From Leeuwenhoekiella parthenopeia (lineage in GTDB: Bacteria > Bacteroidota > Bacteroidia > Flavobacteriales > Flavobacteriaceae): a DNA stretch of 64,000 nucleotides. The translations under genes and the position numbers were made by a program. Below, piece by piece: positions 54,632-62,669 of this stretch (its first letter is position 1; each line of letters opens with the position of its first letter). The stretch covers positions 186,001-250,000 of the forward strand of contig NZ_JAJGMW010000004.1 in NCBI RefSeq assembly GCF_020782115.1. Direction: 5' to 3'. Under the pieces are notes generated by a model. That model worked only from the letters and a program-made list of their open reading frames with translations, ran no database searches and was not told the DNA's origin.

Positions 54632-55339
54632 ATGATCGCAACGGCACTTCTTTTCGGACTTTTGGGCAGTTTGCATTGCGTGGGCATGTGTGGGCCTATC
54701 GCGTTTTTGATGCCGGTAGATCACCGGAATCCGCTGAAAAAGTTCTTTCAAATACTCAGCTACCACAGCGGGCGGCTGCTTACCTATGCGCTTATTGGCT
54801 TTCTGTTTGGAGCCGTGGGAGAGCGTTTAAACCTCTTTGGCTTACAGCAGCAACTTTCTATCGCCGTAGGTGCCCTGATGATTACCGCGGTGGTAATCCC
54901 TTCCCGAATCTTTAACCGCTACAACCTGTCAAAACCTGCGTACAAACTGGTGGGACGTATCAAATCGGCCTTGGGTCAGCAGCTTAAAAGCAAACGCAAA
55001 AGCACCTTTTTTACCCTGGGCTTATTAAACGGTCTACTCCCCTGCGGACTCGTGTATATGGCGGTGTTTGGAGCTTTGGGCACCGGCGGCGCATTCCACG
55101 GAAGCCTGTATATGCTGCTCTTTGGATTAGGCACCGTACCCCTGATGACTTCAGCCCTCTATCTGGGAAATTTTATAAAAGGCAAAGCCAAAAAACAAAT
55201 TGTCAAGGTCATTCCTATTCTGGTGATCCTGATGGGTTTTTTGTTTATCCTCCGCGGTTTGGGCTTAGGTATTCCTTATGTTTCCCCTTCGGAAAAGGTT
55301 GCTGTGGCGCAGGTAGAGGCGAGGCAGAGTTGTCATTGA
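54632..55339 (+). CDS. TauE/SafE- or DsbD_2-like membrane protein of the cbb3 cluster
   Basis: This protein of about 235 residues has six helices. I use the ATG at 54632; a TTG overlapping the ccoH stop two codons earlier is possible. Paired motifs are GSLHCVGMCGPI near the N-terminus and NGLLPCGLVYMA in the middle, as in the sulfite exporter TauE/SafE and DsbD gamma-like (UreH-type) families. Homologues often close cbb3 operons and are suspected in copper delivery. The C-terminal tail ends QSCH, possibly metal-binding. It is the last gene of the run. Confidence 0.85.
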   Translation: MIATALLFGLLGSLHCVGMCGPIAFLMPVDHRNPLKKFFQILSYHSGRLLTYALIGFLFGAVGERLNLFGLQQQLSIAVGALMITAVVIPSRIFNRYNLSKPAYKLVGRIKSALGQQLKSKRKSTFFTLGLLNGLLPCGLVYMAVFGALGTGGAFHGSLYMLLFGLGTVPLMTSALYLGNFIKGKAKKQIVKVIPILVILMGFLFILRGLGLGIPYVSPSEKVAVAQVEARQSCH

Positions 55340-55359
55340 GAGATCGCCTCATCCCCCCG

Positions 55360-55547
55360 CCCTTCTCCCGCCGGAGAAGGGAGCCAATCCTAACTAGATT
55401 TTTGCTTTAAGACTAGGAAACAGTCTTCTTAGTCCTCTTTTTCTTCAGTATAGCAATGAGTCCCCGTTAAAAATTTTCGAAGCCTTGGAGAAAATTTAGG
55501 GGACTTATTGCGGTTTTGCCCCTAAGGGCAAAAATACCTAAGAAATA
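55360..55547 (-). repeat. Inverted copies of the 59.6-61.6 kb repeat modules
   Basis: 55429-55547 is the near-perfect reverse complement of 59662-59780, including the run around CCTAAATTTTCTCCAAGG. Upstream, a CCCTTCTCC-GGAGAAGGG hairpin segment (about 55360-55395) is the reverse complement of 61166-61220. The two sets thus face each other across about 4 kb containing the toxin-antitoxin pair, hemN and the small membrane protein. Between 55548 and 55805 I see only further degenerate repeat words. Confidence 0.8.
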
Positions 55548-55805
55548 AGCCTGAGAATAATTACAATTGAAAACTCAAATTATCATAGGCACATTATATT
55601 TGACCAAAACCAATAGGAGATACAGATAAAAAAGGCTCTTTTCTTTTGGCTAGGCCTGCCCTGAGCGGAGTCGATGGGTTTCTTTGGAGAAGCAAACCGA
55701 GGTACAAGGTTCACGAGGTCCATAACCAATAAGCGACAGCGAGCTAAAGAAAATGAACAGAGCATTCTAAAGAAACTCAAACATACAAATAGAAGATAGG
55801 GGATT

Positions 55806-56234
55806 CACTGTTCGCGAACGATTGGATCACGTGTAAGTCTTTCACTCATCCTTCGATTAGATGTCACTTCGAGTGGCTGGTGCATAGCGTTAGCGGAGCT
55901 TCAGGTATATAAAGAAGTCTGCTTAGTTGGGATGTTTATCGCTAACCGGGCTCCTCGATACAACCTTTGAAAGCCTGGACTCTCAGAAATTTAAGTTTTT
56001 CACTTCAAGCCATGTTCTGTCCCTTTTTTCCATCGATGAAAAAAGGAACCAAAAAAATCTAGGCTGACAAAGCTTTATCTAAATTTTTCATTCGCTCGCT
56101 AAATTTTAGAAACTCGCTTGATTATTCTCCTTAAAGATCAAAATACGTTTAACTCAAACAGTCTAAAATTTTTAACGCTCCCTCTTTTCAAATTTTACGA
56201 TAAATCTTTGTAGGCCAGTACTGGCGTTTTAATT
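55806..56234. repeat. ~430-bp direct repeat left of the toxin-antitoxin pair
   Basis: It matches 56880-57309 in the same orientation. The last ~245 bases (from about 55990) are almost identical, with a handful of differences; the first part is more diverged. It contains the hairpin CCTTTTTTCCATCGATG with its partner GAAAAAAGG. There is no coding character. Confidence 0.85.
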
Positions 56235-56283
56235 AGCTTTTTTTTAGAAACTGAATTAATTTTTATTCAAGACCTGTCGAAAA

Positions 56284-56577
56284 CTAAAGGTGTAATTTAA
56301 AATCCATCCGCTTACCCAGTACCCGAACCACAAAAATCTCATTTTGGTCTTCGACTAAATAAAAAATGGTATGTCCTTTAAACTGATAAAAAAATATGCG
56401 CTCTGCTATAAATGATGCTTTTCTAAGAAGTTCTGGTCTGGTCGCAAGCATCAGAAAGGTTTCTTCGAGTTCGAGTAAATAGTTTCGCGCAGGTAAAGAA
56501 CCAAAATGAGATACACCATATTTATAGATTTCAACTAAATCTTCTTCGGCTTTGGCAGAAAGCTTATAGCTCACCAT
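56284..56577 (-). CDS. ParE/RelE-family toxin
   Basis: This 97-residue protein begins MVSYKLSAKAEEDLVEIYKYG and contains RPELLRKASFIAERIFFYQFKGHTIFYLV split across strands, typical of ParE/RelE folds. It ends with VRVLGKRMDFKLHL. It overlaps the antitoxin gene by 14 bases and is second in the operon, as usual for type II pairs. ParE toxins act on DNA gyrase and RelE relatives on translation; the ParD-like partner favours ParE. The pair is enclosed by long direct repeats. Confidence 0.88.
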   Translation of the reverse strand: MVSYKLSAKAEEDLVEIYKYGVSHFGSLPARNYLLELEETFLMLATRPELLRKASFIAERIFFYQFKGHTIFYLVEDQNEIFVVRVLGKRMDFKLHL

Positions 56578-56806
56578 TATCTACTTTGGCTATGATATCT
56601 TTTATTTTAAGGGGACTCACCCCACTTTTTAAGCCGTCTTGAATTGCCCTTTTAAGCTCCAAAAGTTCTTCCGTTTCTTCCTGATCCTTTCGTACCAAGT
56701 CCCGTATATACTCACTATCATTAGTAAAATCACCATTTTCAACTTTCATCTTTATCCAGCGATCCTGCTTTTCTGTAAAAGTTATTGATTTTCGAATCGT
56801 GTCCAT
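56564..56806 (-). CDS. ParD-like antitoxin
   Basis: This 80-residue protein has an N-terminal ribbon-helix-helix-like segment (KSITFTEKQDRWIKMKVENGDFTNDSEYIRDLVRK, read in parts) and an acidic helical C-terminus that would wrap the toxin. TNDSEYIRDLV is typical of ParD/CopG-type antitoxins. It is first in the operon, presumably represses it, and its 3' end overlaps the toxin start. Confidence 0.88.
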   Translation of the reverse strand: MDTIRKSITFTEKQDRWIKMKVENGDFTNDSEYIRDLVRKDQEETEELLELKRAIQDGLKSGVSPLKIKDIIAKVDNGEL

Positions 56807-56879
56807 AAACTTTACTTTTGGTGCGTATCTGCACGTTTTTACACCACTAAGTTACGGTTTTTTTAGTTATTCTAATCTT

Positions 56880-57309
56880 CACTGTTCTCGTGCGATTGCA
56901 TCGCGTTCAAGTCTTTCCCTCATCCTTCGCTTAGATGTCACTTCGAGTGGCTGAGGCATAGCGCTAGTGGAGCTTCAGGCGTATCGAGAAGTCTGCTTAG
57001 TTTATCATTTTTATTACTAACCGGGGTTCTCGATATAACCTTTAGAAGCTTGGTCTCACAAAAATTTAAGTTTTTCACTTCAAGCCATATTCTGTCCCTT
57101 TTTTCCATCGATGAAAAAAGGAACCAAAAAAATCTAGGCTGACAAAGCTTTATCTAAATTTATCATTCGCTCGCTAAATTTTAGAAACTCGCTTGATTAT
57201 TCTCCTTAAAGATCAAAATACGTTTAACTCAAACAGTCTAAAATTTTTAACGCTCCCTCTTTTCAAATTTTACGATAAATATTTGTAGGCCGGTACTGGC
57301 GTTTTAATT
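56880..57309. repeat. ~430-bp direct repeat right of the toxin-antitoxin pair
   Basis: This is the second copy of 55806-56234 in the same orientation. Recombination between the copies would remove about 1.07 kb with the toxin-antitoxin genes. Nothing else recognisable lies between 57310 and the hemN terminator except degenerate words shared with 55620-55690. Confidence 0.85.
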
Positions 57310-57513
57310 GACCTTTTTACTCAAAACCTAAATTACTTTTCCATATCACAATCCTAAACGAATATTTTGTTCAGAATACTAAATCTGATTTGTTAGTCCT
57401 GTTTTTCTTCAGTATTGCAGTAAAAGGCTCTTTTCTTTAGGTAAGCTTGTCCTAAGCGCAGTCGAAGGATTTTTTTTGAAGCAAACTGCCGCTTTTAATC
57501 CCTTTGGCGGTGC

Positions 57514-57558
57514 CAAAAAACCCGCCAAAAAGCTGATAAATCAGCATTCAGGCGGGTT
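57514..57558 (-). terminator. Terminator of hemN
   Basis: On the minus strand AACCCGCC and GGCGGGTT pair around an inner stem GCTGAT/ATCAGC and a T-run follows. It lies 27 bases after the hemN stop. Confidence 0.85.
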
Positions 57559-57584
57559 ACCAACCAAATTGAGTCTAGGGACCC

Positions 57585-58952
57585 TTAAACAGTCATAGAA
57601 AAAAGTTTGGTTTCGGGTTTATTGCGTTGCAGGCGCAGGTCAAAAGCCAGGCAGATGTTGCGTACAAAGGCTTTTCCCTTTTCGGTGACGCGCAAACCAT
57701 TCAGTCTAAATTCCAGCAAACCGTCTGCTTCAAGTTCGCCAAGACGAATCAAGGTTTCGGCCAGACCATCGAAGCAGAGTTCGGGGGCATCCCAGCGGGT
57801 TTCAAAACGACACATCAGGTTGAGAATATGCTTTCGGATCACCAGATCTTCTTCGGTTAAAATATGCCCGCGGTACACCGGCAGAATATTATTCTCGAGC
57901 AGGTGATAGTATTCGCTCAGCCCTTTGACGTTTTGGGCGAAACTGTACCAGCTGTCGCTGATGGCCGACACGCCCAGCCCCAGCATCACCTTGGTTTTAG
58001 AAGCATTATACCCCATAAAATTGCGGTGCAGACGCCCTTCCTGCTGGGCGTAATACAAATCGTCTGTGGGTAAGGCGAAATGATCCATGCCGATTTCGAC
58101 ATAACCGGCTTCGAGTAGTAAACGCTTTCCGCTCTCATACTGCTCCCGCTTTGCTTCGGGCGTGGGCAGGTTGGCCTCATCGTAGCCCCGCTGGCCATTC
58201 CCTTTAATCCATGGCACGTGCGCATAGCTGTAAAAGGCAATTCGGTCCGGAAACAACTGAATGGTCTTTTCGATAGTATGCTTTACGTGATCAAGCGTTT
58301 GAAAGGGAAGTCCAAAAATGATGTCGTGCCCCACCGAAGTATAGCCCGCCCGGCGAGCCTGCCCGGTTGCCTGCTCCACATGCTCAAACGGCTGAATGCG
58401 GTTGATGGCCTTTTGCACCGTCTCGTTATAATCCTGCACGCCGTAGCAAACGCGTTTAAAACCCAAAGCCGCCAGGGTTTGGAGGTGTGCCAGCGTGGTA
58501 TTGTTGGGATGACCCTCGAAGCTCATTTCACAACCCGGCGCGCGGTCTGCAACCTTAAAAATCCCGTCGATAAGCATCTTAAGGTTGTGTTCGGTAAAAA
58601 AGGTGGGGGTGCCCCCACCTAAATGCACCTGCTGTATGACCGGTCGCTCCCCTAAAAACGAACGGTACAGAGCAAGTTCTTTTAGCAGCGCGTTGATATA
58701 CGGAGTCTCTACGCTGTGATTTTTGGTAATGCGTTTGGTACAGCCGCAAAAGGTGCACATCGACTCGCAAAAAGGCAGGTGAATGTACAGACTTATGCCT
58801 TCGGTCCTGTTACTCGCTTTAAAACTGTGCTTCAGCGTCTCTTTCCACAAAGCCAGGCTGAATTGCTCCCGATCCCAATAAGGCACCGTGGGATAACTTG
58901 TATAGCGCGGTCCGGGGACGTTGTATTTGGTAACCAAAGCCGTATCAATCAT
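57585..58952 (-). CDS. hemN: Oxygen-independent coproporphyrinogen III oxidase
   Basis: This 455-residue radical-SAM enzyme converts coproporphyrinogen III to protoporphyrinogen IX without oxygen. The Fe-S motif is C62-x3-C66-x2-C69-G-C71 in PFCESMCTFCGC. HLGGGTPTF, GVQDYNETVQKAINRIQP and the C-terminal HemN domain (FMGYNASKTKVMLGLGVSAIS) follow. The length fits genuine HemN rather than HemW. Together with cbb3 oxidase it suits life at low oxygen. No promoter is apparent directly upstream, so it may be read from the Fnr-type promoter of the 94-residue membrane protein across the repeat at 58971-59112. Confidence 0.95.
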   Translation of the reverse strand: MIDTALVTKYNVPGPRYTSYPTVPYWDREQFSLALWKETLKHSFKASNRTEGISLYIHLPFCESMCTFCGCTKRITKNHSVETPYINALLKELALYRSFLGERPVIQQVHLGGGTPTFFTEHNLKMLIDGIFKVADRAPGCEMSFEGHPNNTTLAHLQTLAALGFKRVCYGVQDYNETVQKAINRIQPFEHVEQATGQARRAGYTSVGHDIIFGLPFQTLDHVKHTIEKTIQLFPDRIAFYSYAHVPWIKGNGQRGYDEANLPTPEAKREQYESGKRLLLEAGYVEIGMDHFALPTDDLYYAQQEGRLHRNFMGYNASKTKVMLGLGVSAISDSWYSFAQNVKGLSEYYHLLENNILPVYRGHILTEEDLVIRKHILNLMCRFETRWDAPELCFDGLAETLIRLGELEADGLLEFRLNGLRVTEKGKAFVRNICLAFDLRLQRNKPETKLFSMTV

Positions 58953-58970
58953 AATTTGTACTGTAAAAAC

Positions 58971-59112
58971 GAGGCTGTCTAAAAAAGTAAGCTTAAGCTG
59001 TCAATCTGCCCTGATATTTCCGGGGGTCGAAGTTCTAGACTGCTGATAATCAAATAGTCTTCGACAGGCTCAGACTGACAGTCCAATACCGAATAACTTT
59101 TTCGACAACCTC
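58971..59112. mobile_element. Palindromic MITE-like element upstream of hemN
   Basis: The ends GAGGCTGTCTAAAAAAGT (58971-58988) and ACTTTTTCGACAACCTC (about 59096-59112) are imperfect inverted repeats. The interior holds TTCGACAGGCTCAGACTGAC. It is related to the element at 29133-29253, sharing the GGCTGTCTAAAAA end. It has no coding capacity. Confidence 0.7.
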
Positions 59113-59159
59113 GTATAATTAGACTTGAAAAAGGTCAATTAAAGCGGGGGTTGTTTCGG

Positions 59160-59444
59160 CTAGATAAGGAGTCCGCCAATGATTATAAGTACATTCAGCA
59201 CGGTACTGAAAACCAAAAGTTTAAAGATCAGATCCGGTTTTTGTACGGTAAGGATCGAGGCGTTATGCATACTGCAAGCCACCACGCTGAGCATTACAAA
59301 AAACATCTGTACCAAACCGTGCCCGTGCATTAAGGTGGTCATCACCGCGGCAGAACCTAAACAGGTACTTAAAATAATCCCGATGGCGGAATAGCCGATG
59401 ATGTTATGGGTAAAATCGTCCTGAAGTTTTGAAAAAGTGGTCAT
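59160..59444 (-). CDS. Small three-helix membrane protein in the Fnr-like regulon
   Basis: This 94-residue protein has three predicted helices (about 14-35, 45-62 and 70-93) and two short loops, one with MHGHGLVQMF. It carries His and Cys residues (HGHG, VACSMHNAS) that could bind metal or haem, though this is guesswork. No family is recognised. Its promoter carries a perfect TGAC-N4-GTCA box identical to that of ccoI, and hemN lies downstream on the same strand, so a role in low-oxygen respiration or haem metabolism is inferred. Confidence 0.8.
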   Translation of the reverse strand: MTTFSKLQDDFTHNIIGYSAIGIILSTCLGSAAVMTTLMHGHGLVQMFFVMLSVVACSMHNASILTVQKPDLIFKLLVFSTVLNVLIIIGGLLI

Positions 59445-59479
59445 ACCTGAAAAATTTTAATTACTATCAAATTACCCGG

Positions 59480-59522
59480 TAAAAGTACCGGGATGCTTCA
59501 GGGTATTTTATGACTTTTGTCA
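59480..59522 (-). promoter_or_regulatory. Fnr/Crp-type box and -7 element of the 94-residue membrane protein
   Basis: On the minus strand TGAC-AAAA-GTCA (59522-59511) is identical to the ccoI box. TACTTTTA (59487-59480) lies with the same 29.5-base offset from the dyad centre and is followed by the ATG at 59444. Confidence 0.65.
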
Positions 59523-59559
59523 GGTTACGGTTTTTTTCTTTAGGTATTATTTTTAGAGT

Positions 59560-61665
59560 TCGTTGATCTCCTAACGTCGATTTGCGTAATTAGAGGTTCT
59601 ATTGGTTCTTCCTTTCTTTTCTTTGCCTGTCCAAAGAAAAGAAACAAAAGAAAAGACACTTTTTCTTAGGTATTTTTGCCCTCAGGGGCAAAACCGCAAT
59701 AAGTCCCCTAAATTTTCTCCAAGGCTTCGAAAATTTTTAACGGAAACTTATTACTATACTGAAGAAAAAGAGGACTAAAGAACAATAAATCTAAAACATT
59801 AGATTATTTGCCAGTTATTGGAAAATTGTAAGTCATTTAACCCTTCGGGTTTGATTATATCAAAGCTTTCATCTGAGTTAAAATCTTACTGCCTTTTCCT
59901 TTGGAGAAGGGCTGGGGATGAGGAGAACGAGGACTTATTGCTATACTGAAGAAAAAGAGGGCTAAAGAATAAAACTCTTAGTCCTAATTTCAAAGACGGC
60001 CTACAAGAAGATATCGTAAAATTTGAAGTGAGCGCAGCGTCGCAGGCGGTTCTGTTTGAGGACGCGATAGCGGACGAGTTAACCGCCTGCAGCGCAGTGA
60101 ACGATAAATTTAGATATCGTCTTGTGAGCCTTGATCTTCCTGCCCGGCTGAATAGACGGGTTGGTTCTTTTGTATCAAGACAAAAGAACAGAAATGCTAA
60201 TTGAAGGTATAGTTTTGTTTTAAGTACTGGTAAATCTCCTAACGTCGATTTATGTAATAAGAGGTCCTACAGTTTGTCCCTTTCTTTTCTTTGCCTGTCC
60301 AAAGAAAAGAAACAAAAGAAAAGACACTTTTTCTTAGGTATTTTTGCCCTCAGGGGCAAAACCGCAATAACTTCCCTAAATTTTCTCCAAGGCTTAGAAA
60401 ATTTTTAACGGGAACTTATTGCTATACTGAAGAAAAAGAAGGCTAAAGAACAATAAATCTAAAACATTAGATTATTTGCCAGTTATTGGAAAATTGTAAG
60501 TCATTTAACCCTTCGGATTTGAATACTATAGATTTTAAATTTCTGAAAACAGTTACGATTAGGCTCCCTTCTCTCCCGAACCTTCGGGAGGAGAAGGGCT
60601 GGGGATGAGGAGAACGATAAATTTAGATATCGTCTTGTGAGCCTTGATCTTTTGGTTCTTTTGTATCAAGACAAAAGAACAGAAATGCTAATTGAAGTTA
60701 TAGTTTTGTTTTAAGTACTGGTAAATCTCCTAACGTCGATTTGTGCAGGCAATATTACCATAGCATGTTCTGTTCATTTTCTTTGCTTCTCCAAAGAAAA
60801 CGAACCAAAAGAAAAGAGCCCCTCGCTTAGGAATTTTTCGCCTCAGGGCGAAAACCGCCTTGTCAGCTCCGCGTCGCTAGCGCTCCTGTCCCTCGGAGCT
60901 GCCTGCGGCTATTCTGAACCGAGGGAGAGAAACTCGTTTAACCCTTCGGGTTTGATTATATCAAAGCTTTCTGAGTTAAAATCTGACTCCCTTTTCCTTT
61001 GGAGAAGGGCTGGGGATGAGGACAACGGGAACTTTTTGCTATACTGAAGAAAAAGAGGGCTAAAGAACAATAACTCTAAAACATTAGATTATTTGCCAGT
61101 CATTGGAAAAATGTAATCCGCTTAACCCTTCGGATTTGAATACTATAGATTTTAAATTTCTAAAAATAGTTAGGATTAGGCTCCCTTCTCCGGCGGGAGA
61201 AGGGCTGGGGATGAGGAGAACGATAAATTTAGATACCGTCTTGTCAGCCTAGCGTTTTTTGTTTCTTTTTTTTGGCAATGCAAACCGAGGCACGAGGTTC
61301 ACGAGTTCCCATATAATACAAATGACACGAGCTAAAAAAGAAAAGAACATACTTCAAACTATAAATATCTATGGGAAATTGAAATGTCAAGGTACGCGAT
61401 ACAATCGCGCACGAACGGAGGCTTAACCCTTCGGGTTTGAATACTATAGATTTTAAATTTCTGAAAAAAGTTAGAATTAGGCTCCCTTCTCCGGCGGGAG
61501 AAGGGCTGGGGATGAGGACAACGGGGACTCATTGCTATACTGAAGAAAAAGAAGGCTAAAGAAGAATAACTCTAAAACATTAGATTATTTGCCCGTAATT
61601 AGGGAATAGGCATCCAAACCTCAAGGTGCGCGATACAATCGCGCACGAACGGAGGTCAAAACCCG
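59560..61665. repeat. Gene-free array of interspersed hairpin repeats
   Basis: About 2.1 kb lacks genes and is built from modules that recur. CTCCTAACGTCGATTT occurs near 59567, 60235 and 60727. A CTATACTGAAGAAAAAGA block occurs near 59754, 59951, 60421, 61039 and 61533. A GGGCTGGGGATGAGG block occurs five times. TAACCCTTCGG occurs near 59839, 60506, 60938, 61123 and 61423. Several are hairpins, for example TTTCTTTTCTTTG with CAAAGAAAAGAAA (about 59616-59646) and GTTCTTTTGT with ACAAAAGAAC (about 60163-60188). Two large units (59565-60230 and 60231-60720) look like tandem, diverged duplicates. Confidence 0.85.
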
Positions 61666-61743
61666 AATCTACGGGCGCTGAGCGATTTAAAATTTTTAAG
61701 AAATACGGTCAAAAATTAGCAGCATCTTGTGAAAGTTTGGTCT

Positions 61744-61751
61744 TACTTTTG
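61744..61751 (+). promoter_or_regulatory. -7 promoter box of msrA
   Basis: TACTTTTG matches the consensus TAnnTTTG exactly and lies 70 bases upstream of the ATG at 61822. Its position inside the longer possible reading frame argues for the internal start. No clear -33 TTTG is seen. Confidence 0.4.
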
Positions 61752-61821
61752 CGTCCTAGTAATCGAACTTTGTAAAACGAAAGACGTGAATTACAGATTG
61801 GATTACCAAGCCCCGATTTTT

Positions 61822-62523
61822 ATGAAAAACAGAATCATTATAGCAGCCTTAATTGCGGGTACGCTGGCTTTGAGCCTCCTATTTAACGGGTGCGCCAATG
61901 CCAACCAAAACCGCGACAAAGCCCAGCTTACAGCGACAGCACCCGGTTCTGTGCAGGCCGATGCCCTTACAGACAAGCCGGGTCAGGAACAGGCCACCGC
62001 CTATTTTGCCAGCGGCTGTTTTTGGTGTGTGGAAGCCATATACGAAAGCGTAAATGGTGTGGAAGAAGCCGTTTCCGGGTATGCCGGCGGCCATACAAAA
62101 AACCCTACTTATGAGGAAAGCAACACCGGCCGCACCGGTCACGCCGAAGCGGTAAAGGTGATTTACGATCCCGCAAAAGTGAGTTTTAGCCAACTGGTAG
62201 ATGTGTATTTTGGTTCGCAAGATCCTACGCAGGTAAATGGGCAGGGACCCGATCGCGGTTCGCAATACCGCTCGATTATTTTTTACCAGAATGAGGCCGA
62301 AAAAGCAATCATAGATCAAAAGAAAGCCGCTTTAGCCGAACAACTGGGCGAGCCGGTAGCTGCAGAGGTAGAACCTTTTGACGTATTCTGGGAGGCCGAA
62401 GCCTACCATCAAAACTACGAGGTACAGCACCCGGAAAATCCATACATCCAAAACGTATCTATCCCCCGCTTAAACCGCTTTAAAGCCAAATTCCCCGAAC
62501 TTTTAAAAGCCAACACGCACTAA
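61822..62523 (+). CDS. msrA: Lipoprotein peptide methionine sulfoxide reductase A
   Basis: The enzyme has 233 residues from the ATG at 61822, whose signal peptide ends LLFNGC (lipid Cys 24). A start 31 codons earlier would hide the signal. The catalytic motif GCFWC has active-site Cys 66. EAVSGYAGGHTKNPTYEESNTG is split around GYAGG, and HAEAVKVIYDP, GSQYRSIIFY and YHQNY complete the family pattern. MsrA reduces methionine-S-sulfoxide in proteins. The lipoprotein signal places it in the envelope, protecting periplasmic or surface proteins. Confidence 0.93.
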   Translation: MKNRIIIAALIAGTLALSLLFNGCANANQNRDKAQLTATAPGSVQADALTDKPGQEQATAYFASGCFWCVEAIYESVNGVEEAVSGYAGGHTKNPTYEESNTGRTGHAEAVKVIYDPAKVSFSQLVDVYFGSQDPTQVNGQGPDRGSQYRSIIFYQNEAEKAIIDQKKAALAEQLGEPVAAEVEPFDVFWEAEAYHQNYEVQHPENPYIQNVSIPRLNRFKAKFPELLKANTH

Positions 62524-62544
62524 GCTAATGGCTATGAATAAGAT

Positions 62545-62575
62545 AAAAAACCCTTTCAGCAATGAAGGGGCTTTT
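62545..62575 (+). terminator. Terminator of msrA
   Basis: CCCTTTCA and TGAAGGGG pair (one wobble) around a GCAA tetraloop, flanked by A-run and T-run. It lies about 25 bases after the msrA stop. Confidence 0.8.
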
Positions 62576-62669
62576 TATTTCAAAAAAGAACGGGCGCAGG
62601 GCGCAGATCCAAATAGTAAGGTAAACCCTTCCTGTAATCCTTTCCGTTTAAGACCTTAATTAAAAGCTT

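Noticed and set aside
55583-55780. A 65-codon minus-strand frame in the repeat region
   Set aside because: Its product (LVPRFASPKKPIDSAQGRPS) is the translation of dispersed repeat words and has no upstream signal.
59560-61665. CRISPR-like array
   Set aside because: Modules are long, unequal, imperfect and irregularly spaced, with no constant short repeat and no cas genes.
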